Assembly (NCBI GenBank): GCA_030837345.1
Contig: JAUPKQ010000195.1
Location: 1-34,722, forward strand
Source: Actinomycetota bacterium
GTDB taxonomy: Bacteria > Actinomycetota > Actinomycetes > Actinomycetales > Kineosporiaceae
Direction: 5' to 3'
Length of the DNA: 34,722 nucleotides
Below, piece by piece: positions 6,940-16,300 of this stretch. The notes beneath the pieces were generated by a model, which was not told the DNA's origin, did not search any database, and saw only the letters and a list, made by a program, of their open reading frames with translations. How positions within the stretch are numbered: the stretch's first letter is position 1; every line of letters begins with the position of its first letter. The translations under genes were made by a program, and so were the position numbers.

Positions 6940-9345
6940 TCAGCGGCGACCTCCCGTGTCGTGGTCAGCGGCCGTGCCTCCGACCAGACGCAGCAGCGGC
7001 TGGCCGGGGCGGATGCTCCGACGCCCGCCGGAACGCGCGGCGAGCGCCCGGCGCAGCGCCCTGGCGACGTCCCGGTCGTCGAGGTGGGGGACGGAGCGGT
7101 TCAGCACGTCCAGGGCGGCGGGGTGGTCGAGGGTGACGGCGGTCGAGACGGCCCCCGTTACCCGGAGCAGGTCGATCAGTTCGCTGGCGACCACGAGTTC
7201 ACGCAGGGCCTCGCGGGAGCCCATGGCGGCGGAGGTCGCGTCGATGGCGAGCCACAACCGCTGCCGGAGCGTCAGGCCGGGGCCGACCCCGAGGGTCTCG
7301 CCGACCGCGGCCGCGACGGCGCTGAGCCAGTTGTCGCCGCGCCACAGGTCGAGCAGCGGGGCGACACGGGGACCGGCCGCGCACAGGACGGCGGGCAGGG
7401 CCGCCCGTCGGCCCGGGCCCTCGGGCCCGATCACCGCGGCCGACAGGGCGACCTCCCGGACGGCTGATTCCCAGTGCTCCCCCCGGGCTGCGATCCACGC
7501 CCCGGCCTCGACGACGGCGTCCTCGGGCACGTAGGGCAGGAGCCGGTCGAGGAGTTCGCCGGGGGCGGCGGAGACGCAGTCCCCGGACTCCGGGACCCAC
7601 CAGCCGTGGGCCCGCAGCAACCGGGCCAGGCCGTGCGCCCCGAGAGGCGACACCATGAGCAGCGGACCGGCTGCGAGCGCGCTGACGACCGCGTCGACGT
7701 GCACCCGCGCGTACTGGCTCAAGGCGTCGTCCTGGACCGGGGAGACGTCATCGTCGAGCATGGCGCCCGTGAGGTCGCGGCGAAGATCCGCGAGGGCGCC
7801 ACGAAACTGTGTCACGCCGTCTTCCGCCTCTCCGTGGGGGGTCGGCGAACCGCCCGCCGAAAGGACCGTCCCGCCGGCACCGACGACGCCCAGCACCCCC
7901 TGCATCGGGGTGATGCCCGTCACGGGAGGCGGAACGACGCCGAGGACGCCGGCCATCACCCAGTCCTGGGCGGCTTCCGAAACGCCGGCGACGAGGCTCG
8001 GGATCAGCCACAGCGGCGGAGGCTCGTCGTCCTCGGAGTTCTTGTCCGCGAGAGTGAGCGCGATCATGCCTACAGTCACCGGCTCCCGGGCGCCCAGGGC
8101 GTAGAAGAGCGGCGCGCTCGCCGGCAGGACATCACCCACGGGACCGAAGGGGTAGGCCCCGGAGGCCCGTGAGGCCTCTGACCGGGCGCGGAGATAGGCG
8201 GCCAGCAGGCGGGCCCAGCCGTCCACCCGCCGCTCCGGCTCGGACGGGCCGTCCCACACGGCCAGTCCGGGGCCCGGGCAGGCACGTGTCCCCCGGACGT
8301 CGATCAGTCCCGCCGCGACGGCCGCCGTCCAGACGGGGTGGAGAACGGGGAGGTCACGGGCGCTGCGGACCGTCATCTGCCCGCCGGGATGGCACCCGCC
8401 GGAGTGCCCCCCGGCGACGGGTCCCCGGACCGCGGGGTGGCGACCGGCGATACCGATACCGAGGGTGTCGAGCCCGGGCAGGAGAAGGACGGGGTCGGCG
8501 AGGCCGAGTTCGTCGACGGCGCGGAGGGCGTCGGCGGGGCGGAGGACGCCGCTCGCCGTCAGGTGCCGGGGGCCGCCCAGCCAGTGGGCGAGGGCCACCG
8601 CGCGGCGGACCAGGGGCGACTCGGCCGCGAGGTCGGCGAGCATGTCGACGGAGGCGGGGTAGTGCACCGGGAACGGACCCGAGGGCACGCGCTCCTCCAC
8701 GGCCCCGCATCCGCAGGGGCACTCGTGGCCCGCCTCCTCGGCGAGGGAGGGGAACAGGTCGTCGAAGACGGCGTCGATCTCGCCCCCGGGTGCCCCCGGC
8801 GCCGGCAGATCGCCCCCGGGGGAGGCGATGCCGACACCACGCAGCTCCAAGGCGAGACGGGCCCGCGCGGCGTCGTCGAAACGCCCTGGCCGGCGGACCC
8901 CGGTGCCTTCTTCGGGCGCGAGCCCGGCACCGGCGCGGCACGCCGGGTACCAGCGGTCGGGGACGGCCGTGCCGACCTTCTCGACCACGACGCGGTGACG
9001 CCCTTCGTCACCGGTGCCGAAGGGATAGATGTAGTCGAACTGCTCACCAGGGTGCGTGGCCACGCTCGACAACCGGACGACGTCGTCGTCGCGGACACCG
9101 GGGGTGAGGGACCAGGGGCCCTCGTGCATCTCGTAGGCGTCGCCCGAGGCGTAACAGACCCCCCGGACGTCGAACTGGTGGGGCCCCTGGTCGCTCCACC
9201 CGAACGCGAGGTTCAGGACCTCACTCAGCTGCCCGAGCGCGACCGTCGACGGCACCTCGATCCGGCGCCACACGGCTGGTCGGACCCCGGTCAGAGTCAC
9301 TTTTAGTGTGTGAACCGTTGCCTGTGTCGCGATCGTCGGTGTCAC
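6940..9345 (-). CDS. Large PRiA4_ORF3-domain protein, copy 1
   Basis: An 801-residue protein. Residues about 8-170 match the plasmid pRiA4b ORF-3-like domain (TVHTLKVTLTGVRPAVWRRI and LNLAFGWSDQGPHQFD); a family with this fold includes TnpR of IS1096. The usual Y-DFGD-x-W-x-H motif is degenerate here (YPFGTGDEGRHRVVVE, around residues 107-122). A Cys cluster ECPCGCGA follows near residue 215 and may bind zinc. The remaining roughly 580 residues are helical, Ala/Leu-rich and unannotated, but align along their length with the paralogue at 19736-21940 (GPEGP-RR, GPRV-P, LTLRQRLWLAID, LDHPAALDV). The GTG at 9345 is chosen for GGGAGGGAG eight bases upstream and because the conserved domain starts directly after it. 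Function unknown; soluble. Confidence 0.8.
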   Translation of the reverse strand: MTPTIATQATVHTLKVTLTGVRPAVWRRIEVPSTVALGQLSEVLNLAFGWSDQGPHQFDVRGVCYASGDAYEMHEGPWSLTPGVRDDDVVRLSSVATHPGEQFDYIYPFGTGDEGRHRVVVEKVGTAVPDRWYPACRAGAGLAPEEGTGVRRPGRFDDAARARLALELRGVGIASPGGDLPAPGAPGGEIDAVFDDLFPSLAEEAGHECPCGCGAVEERVPSGPFPVHYPASVDMLADLAAESPLVRRAVALAHWLGGPRHLTASGVLRPADALRAVDELGLADPVLLLPGLDTLGIGIAGRHPAVRGPVAGGHSGGCHPGGQMTVRSARDLPVLHPVWTAAVAAGLIDVRGTRACPGPGLAVWDGPSEPERRVDGWARLLAAYLRARSEASRASGAYPFGPVGDVLPASAPLFYALGAREPVTVGMIALTLADKNSEDDEPPPLWLIPSLVAGVSEAAQDWVMAGVLGVVPPPVTGITPMQGVLGVVGAGGTVLSAGGSPTPHGEAEDGVTQFRGALADLRRDLTGAMLDDDVSPVQDDALSQYARVHVDAVVSALAAGPLLMVSPLGAHGLARLLRAHGWWVPESGDCVSAAPGELLDRLLPYVPEDAVVEAGAWIAARGEHWESAVREVALSAAVIGPEGPGRRAALPAVLCAAGPRVAPLLDLWRGDNWLSAVAAAVGETLGVGPGLTLRQRLWLAIDATSAAMGSREALRELVVASELIDLLRVTGAVSTAVTLDHPAALDVLNRSVPHLDDRDVARALRRALAARSGGRRSIRPGQPLLRLVGGTAADHDTGGRR

Positions 9346-9681
9346 GGGCCCCGCTCCCTCCCCCTGGACCGGTTCGATCCTGGTAGGCGGGGGTATGCCC
9401 TGTCCAATCCTCGGTCGCTTCCTGCCCCCCGGAGCCGCTCGTCCTCTCCGTCGGTTCTCGGCTGGAATCGACGCGATCGTGATGTTTCCAGGGGGAAACG
9501 GAAGGTGGACGACGGTACGCGGCTGTTCAGGCATAAAGCCAGCCCCTTCGGCCCCTTAAAGGCGTCTAAAAGACCCGTACCTCCTCTTCCGCGCGATCGG
9601 CCGCCTTCACTACGTTCAAGGCCCGGCGGCATAAGTAAAGGATTATCGCCAACCCCTGCCGCCGTCCGACTATGAGGGATC
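9346..9681. other. Divergent control region of PRiA4 copy 1 and chitinase
   Basis: No gene is supported. The perfect inverted repeat GTTTCC-AGGG-GGAAAC is at 9484-9499, and GTCT-AAA-AGAC at 9564-9574 within an AT-richer patch. Around 9628-9650 an imperfect repeat (GGCGGCATAA and TTATCGCC) lies about 35 bases before the chitinase start. Either could bind a regulator of the chitinase; neither matches the DasR consensus well. Confidence 0.4.
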
Positions 9682-11244
<1,563 letters not shown>

Positions 11245-11260
11245 GAACCACTGATCGGCT

Positions 11261-11300
11261 GGTGTCCGGACGGTCGTGCCCCCCACACCGTCCGGACACC
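11261..11300 (+). terminator. Hairpin terminator of the chitinase gene
   Basis: GGTGTCCGGACGGT (11261-11274) is perfectly complementary to 11287-11300, with a 12-base loop; three more pairs can form outside. It begins 17 bases after the chitinase stop and lacks a U tract. Confidence 0.8.
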
Positions 11301-11403
11301 GGCACACCCGCGAAGAAGGTCGTGACGGTATCCGGACCGTCACGGAGGCACCGTGGTCCCGCTCCCCGCGTCGGCCCCGATCGGCCCGCTCGGGAACTTG
11401 ACG

Positions 11404-11419
11404 GAGAGAGCGCTCTCTC
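11404..11419. promoter_or_regulatory. LacI-type operator 1 of the glucanase gene
   Basis: GAGAGAGCGCTCTCTC is a perfect 16-base palindrome with a central GCGC, the form bound by LacI-family sugar regulators such as CebR/BglR relatives. It lies 94 bases before the chosen glucanase start. No LacI-family gene is in the window. Confidence 0.75.
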
Positions 11420-11438
11420 GCCATGGTTGACCACCCCC

Positions 11439-11452
11439 AGAGAACGCTCTCT
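11439..11452. promoter_or_regulatory. LacI-type operator 2 of the glucanase gene
   Basis: AGAGAACGCTCTCT shares the GAGAnCGCTCTCT core with operator 1 and has one mismatched pair. The two centres are 34 bases apart, about three helical turns, so two dimers would sit on the same face of the DNA. Confidence 0.7.
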
Positions 11453-11512
11453 CAGGAAATGCCGATGACGTCGGCCGCTGCTGGCCGACGCGTCACGAAG
11501 GGATGTGTGACC

Positions 11513-12952
11513 ATGTCTGATCACCCCGCCCACCGCCCCCGTCCACGGTCGCGCCGTGTCGTGACGGGGGTGGTCGCTGGGACCGCCCTCGGACTCACCG
11601 GGCTGCTCGGCGTCACGATGACGGCGTCGGTCTCGGGCGCGGCGACACCGGCCACCCCGGCGGGCTGGAAGACCGTCTGGTCGGACGACTTCGCCGGAGC
11701 CTCGGGCAGCCTCCCGTCGTCGTCGAACTGGCTGTTCGACATCGGGACCAGCTACCCCGGCGGCGCCGCGAACTGGGGGACCGGCGAGATCGCGGCCCAC
11801 ACGAACAATCCGGCGAACGTCAGTCTCGACGGCTCCGGCAACCTGCGGATCACCCCGGTGAGGGATTCCGCCGGGAAGTGGACGTCGGCACGGATCGAGA
11901 GCCAGCGCACCGATTTCCGGCCTCCCGCGGGCGGGACCTTGCGGATCGAGGGCCGCCTCCGTCTCCCCGACGTCAGCGGTGCGGCCGCCCAGGGAATCTG
12001 GCCCGCCTTCTGGACGCTCGGCGCTCCCTTCCGCGGTGTCTACACCAACTGGCCGTCGGTCGGCGAGATCGACATCATGGAGAACGTCAACGGCGGCAAC
12101 ACGGTCTACGGCACCCTCCACTGCGGGGTCGCGCCGGGCGGGCCGTGCAACGAGAACTCGGGTATCGGCGGAAACCGCGCCGACAATTCCCCCAGCCTCC
12201 AGAGCGCCTTCCACACCTACGCCGTCGAATGGGACCGCAGCAGCTCACCCGAGCAGCTGCGCTGGTACATCGACGGAACCCAGTTCCATTCCGTCAAGAG
12301 CAACCAGGTCGACGCCTCCACGTGGAAGCAGGCAACGGACCACGGGTTCTTCATCATCCTCAACGTGGCCGTCGGGGGCGGCTGGCCGGGCGCTCCGACG
12401 GCCGCCACGGCGTCCGGGAAACCCATGCTCGTCGACTACGTGTCGGTGATGAGCCGCGGCAACGGAACGACACCGCCGGAGACCAACCCGTCGCCGGCGA
12501 ATCCCCCGGTGACCACGCCGCCGTCCGGCCCGGCCCCGACGGGATCACGTGACGCCTACGCCCGGATCGAGGCGGAGAGCTTCGACTCCTCCCAGGGCGT
12601 GCAGGTGACGACGGCCGACGGCGTCAAGAAGATCGGCTCGATCGGGAACGGCGACTGGGCGCTGTTCAAGGGCGTCAAGTTCGGGAGCGCGAACGCGAAC
12701 CGGTTCGTCATCCGGGCGGCCTCCGGCGCGCCGAACGGCGTGAGCGGGCTCGTCGAGGTGCGTCTGGACAGCCGGACGGCGGCCCCGGTGGGCACCGTCT
12801 CCGTCGGGAGCACCGGGGGCTGGACGTCGTACCGTGAGGTGCCCGGAGGGATCTCCAAGGCGACGGGGACGCACGACGTCTACCTGACCTTCTCCTCGGG
12901 CCAGTCGACGGAGTACGTCGACATCGATTGGCTGCGGTTCGACCGGGCCTGA
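11513..12952 (+). CDS. Secreted GH16 beta-glucanase with C-terminal CBM6
   Basis: A 479-residue extracellular glucanase, most likely an endo-beta-1,3-glucanase. The signal peptide has an Arg-rich head (RPRPRSRRVVTG) and hydrophobic core and ends near SGAA. The GH16 domain spans about residues 48-310; GEIDIMEN holds Glu185 (nucleophile), Asp187 and Glu190 (acid/base), and WPAFWTLG precedes it. A Pro/Thr linker at about 320-345 leads to a CBM6 beta-sandwich (YARIEAESFDSSQGVQ, YVDIDWLRF). Start choice: ATG 11513 has AAGGGA nine bases upstream; GTG 11507 is possible; the ATG at 11423 would fall between the two operators and is rejected. LacI-type control implies induction by a glucan oligosaccharide. 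Confidence 0.92.
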   Translation: MSDHPAHRPRPRSRRVVTGVVAGTALGLTGLLGVTMTASVSGAATPATPAGWKTVWSDDFAGASGSLPSSSNWLFDIGTSYPGGAANWGTGEIAAHTNNPANVSLDGSGNLRITPVRDSAGKWTSARIESQRTDFRPPAGGTLRIEGRLRLPDVSGAAAQGIWPAFWTLGAPFRGVYTNWPSVGEIDIMENVNGGNTVYGTLHCGVAPGGPCNENSGIGGNRADNSPSLQSAFHTYAVEWDRSSSPEQLRWYIDGTQFHSVKSNQVDASTWKQATDHGFFIILNVAVGGGWPGAPTAATASGKPMLVDYVSVMSRGNGTTPPETNPSPANPPVTTPPSGPAPTGSRDAYARIEAESFDSSQGVQVTTADGVKKIGSIGNGDWALFKGVKFGSANANRFVIRAASGAPNGVSGLVEVRLDSRTAAPVGTVSVGSTGGWTSYREVPGGISKATGTHDVYLTFSSGQSTEYVDIDWLRFDRA

Positions 12953-12957
12953 TCTGA

Positions 12958-13026
12958 CCACGACCTGGGCCACCGGCCGGGTCCCCCGCACCGCGAGGGG
13001 GAACCGGCCGGTGGCCCAGGTCGTGG
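12958..13026. terminator. Bidirectional hairpin, perfect 23-base stem
   Basis: Arms 12958-12980 and 13004-13026 are perfectly complementary, and the 23-base interior holds a second stem (TCCCCC 12982-12987 with GGGGGA 12997-13002). It lies between the convergent glucanase and GlsB genes, five bases after the glucanase stop and 30 bases beyond the other stop, and can act on both strands. There is no U tract. Confidence 0.85.
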
Positions 13027-13056
13027 TGGGCGAGAGGTGTCGTGGTGAGCCAGAGG

Positions 13057-13332
13057 TCAGGCGCGGGTCTGCTTACGCCCGGACATACCGCTCAGAACGG
13101 CGATTCCGGCGGCTGCGACGACGATCTGGAAGACGAGTTCGATCCAGTCGATTCCGTTGGTGTCGGCCACCCCCAGAATTCTGGCGAGGAATGTGCCGAC
13201 GAAGGCGCCGACCGCACCGACGAGAATGGTCAGCCAGAGGGCGATGTCCTGTTTGCCCGGCAGAACAAGCCTCGCCAGGCCACCGATGACGAGACCGACG
13301 ACAAGGGCTGTGATGATCCCGGTGATACTCAT
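13057..13332 (-). CDS. GlsB/YeaQ/YmgE-family membrane protein
   Basis: A 91-residue protein of the family once called transglycosylase-associated. Three hydrophobic helices are visible at about 4-24, 32-53 and 62-82, with the family's GGLARLVLPGKQDI loop and VGAVGAFVGTFLARILG in helix 2. Members are small stress-responsive inner membrane proteins of unknown biochemistry. The ATG at 13332 follows GAGGAGAG. The stop of the large activase gene is only 25 bases upstream on the same strand with no hairpin between them, so the two are probably co-transcribed; a functional link is unproven. Confidence 0.92.
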   Translation of the reverse strand: MSITGIITALVVGLVIGGLARLVLPGKQDIALWLTILVGAVGAFVGTFLARILGVADTNGIDWIELVFQIVVAAAGIAVLSGMSGRKQTRA

Positions 13333-13357
13333 GAACTCTCCTCGGGAAGGTGTTCTC

Positions 13358-16300
13358 TCATTGATCGTCCCTCGAACTGAGGGCGGGGCCGACCTGGGTG
13401 TTCAATGTCTCATACGTACCCGTTGACCGCACCCGGCGAGAGGCTCCGGCCGCGAGCAGGAGCCTGATCCGATTGAGCTGGTTCACCTCGCTCGCCCCCG
13501 GGTCGTAGTCGATCGCCGTCACGTTGGCCTCGGGGTGGAGGCGCAGGACCCGCCGGAACGTACCTTTCCCCGTGATGTGGTTGGGCAGGCATCCGAAGGG
13601 CTGGACGCAGAGGACGTCGAGGACACCCTCGTCGATGAGCCTGAGGATGTCCGCCGTCAGCAACCAGCCCTCGCCCGCCTGGTTGCCGAGCGAGGTGACC
13701 GGACGCACCAGTTCGATCAGGTCGGGGACGAACGGTGGTGGGGCGATCAGGCCACCGGGCCGGCCCAGGGCCCGGCGCACCGGCAGCTGGTGACGCGCCA
13801 CGACGCCCCGTAACACCTTCTTGACGTGCCGTGTCACGCCCTCGATCCCGAGGGTCCGGTAGTTCCACTCGGCGGTGTGCATGCTGTTGGTGACGAACTC
13901 CGTCAGCCCTGGCAGGACGGCCTCGTACCCCTCGGCCTCGATGAGGTCGACCAGATGGTTGTTCGCGCCGGGGTGGTAGGTGACGAGGATCTCCCCCACG
14001 ATTCCGACCCTCGGACGACGTGGTCCCGGCCGCGTCGCGAGGCTCCCGAAGGACTGGACGATCTCCTCGACGAGATCCCGGTACCGCAGTCTGCCCCCGG
14101 CGACGACGGAGCGCCCCCGGTTGAGGAGTACCTCGCGGCCGATCCGTTCCCAGCGCCGGCAGAGGGCGTCGGCGCTGCCCGGCTCCGCCTCGTACGGACG
14201 CACCCGCAACAGCAGCGCCTGTAACAGATCACCGATCACGACGGCCCGCAGCGCCCGGCTGACGAGTCCCGGAGTGATCCGGAGGCCGGGGTGCCGTTCG
14301 AGGCCGGAGGTACTGATCGCGGCGACGGGCACCCCGCCGAACCCCGCCTGCCGCAGCCCGCGCCGCAGCAGGGCCGTGTAGTTGGTGGCCCGGCACATGC
14401 CTCCGCTCTGGGAGATGAGCACCGACGTCGTCGCCGGGTCACGACGCCCGGTCACGAAGGCGTTCACCAGCTGCCCGACGACGAGGATCGCCGGGTAGCA
14501 GGCGTCGTTGTTCACGTACCGCAGGCCGGTCTCGAGATCCCCCTCACTCACCGCCGGCAGGACCTCCGCCCGGATCCCCGACGCCCCCAGCGCCCCCTCC
14601 AGCAGCGGAAAGTGGATGGGGCACATCTGCGGCATGATCACTTGATGCTCCCGGCGCATCGCTCGCGTGAACACCGGCGTCCGCCCGGTCGCCGCCGTCG
14701 CACGCACCGCGGTCGCACGTGCACCGGTCGCCGCCGTCGCACGTGCATCGGTCGCCGCCACCAGCGAGCGCAGGCGGATCCGGGCGGCCCCGAGGTTCGA
14801 GACCTCGTCGATCTTCAGGACGGCGCCGATGTCCCCGGCCCGCCGCAGGATGTCCGTCGTCTGCTCGGCGGTGATCGCGTCCAGACCACAGCCGAAGGAG
14901 TTCAGCTGCACGAGGTGCAGGCCGGGGTGGGAGGCGACGACGGCGGCCGCCGCGTAGAGGCGGGAGTGGTAGGCCCACTGGTCCCTCACGTCGAGCGGCA
15001 CGTCGAGCGGCACGTCGTCCGGGGTCTCGCCGAGGATGCTGTCCTCCGTCAGCACGGCGAGACCGAGACCGTTGACGAGCTCGGGAATGCCGTGGTGGAT
15101 CTCCGGATCGACGTGGTACGGGCGTCCGGCGAGAACGATTCCCGCGACGCCCTGCTCCTTCATCCGGGCCAGGGCCCGGCGGCCGGAGTCCCGGATGTCC
15201 TGTTTGAAGGCCCGGTCCTCGGCGTACCCCGCGTTCACCGCCGCCCGGGCCTCGGCGACCCCCACGCCGTCGTCCACGAAGACCTCGGCGAGCCGTTCGG
15301 TGAGCTTCGACGGGTCTGCGAGGTTGAGGAACGGCGCGAGGAAACGCACCCCCGCCGTCCGGAGCTGTTCGTGGTTCCCGGCGATCACCTCCGGGTAGGA
15401 GGCGACGACAGGACAGTTGTAGTGGTCGTCCGTCCCGGGGACGAGCTGCTGCTCGTAGGGGATCGCCGGGTAGAAGATGGTCCGGATCCCCCGGGCGACG
15501 AGGTCTGCGACATGCCCGTGCACGAGCTTCGCCGGGTAGCAGATGTTCTCCGACGCGATCGACTCCAGCCCTTGTTCCAGCTGGGCGCGGGACGACCGGC
15601 CGGAGAGGACGACGCGGAAACCGAGTCGCGTGAGCACCGTGAACCAGAACGGGTAGTTCTCGTACATGTTGAGAGCGCGGGGAATCCCGATGTCGCCGCG
15701 CGTCGCCTCGGCGGCGGTCAGCCGCCGGTACCGGAACAGCCGGTGGTACTTCTCGGCGACGAGGTTCGGCAGGGTGTTCCGGGGACGATCCGGGTCGTCC
15801 CCGCGCTCGCACCGGTTGCCGCTGACGTAGCGGCGGGGTTCCGCGTGCGCGACGGCGCCCCCCGGGGTCCCGTCCGCCGGGGTCCCGTCCGCCGGGTTCT
15901 CGTCGAAGGTCGAGACCGTGAGCCTGCACCGGTTCTGGCAGAGACCGCAGACGGAGAGGCTGGTGCCGACGCGCAGGTGGGCGAGGGCGTCGACCGGCCG
16001 GTGGGGTGCCGGACCGCTCTCGTCGTACCGGCGCCGCGCGACGAGGGCCGCGCCGTACGCGCCCATGAGACCCGCGGCGTCCGGGCGGACGACCTCTCTT
16101 TCGGTCAGGAGCTCGAAGGCCCGCAGGACGGCGTCGTTGAGGAAGGTTCCGCCCTGGACGACGACGGTGTCGCCGAGCTGCGAGGGATCCACCAGTTTGA
16201 TCACTTTGTAGAGCGCGTTGCGGACGACGGCGTAGGACAGTCCGGCCGCGATGTCGGAGACCGTCGCGCCCTCCCGCTGCGCCTGCTTGACACTCGAGTT

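Noticed and set aside
9564-9574. GTCT-AAA-AGAC before the chitinase gene as a DasR site
   Set aside because: DasR sites have an uninterrupted GTCTAGAC core; here three bases separate the halves and the flanks do not match.
11423-11512. Extended glucanase start at ATG 11423
   Set aside because: It would place the coding start between the two LacI-type operators and add 30 residues before a normal signal peptide. A good ribosome binding site lies before 11513.
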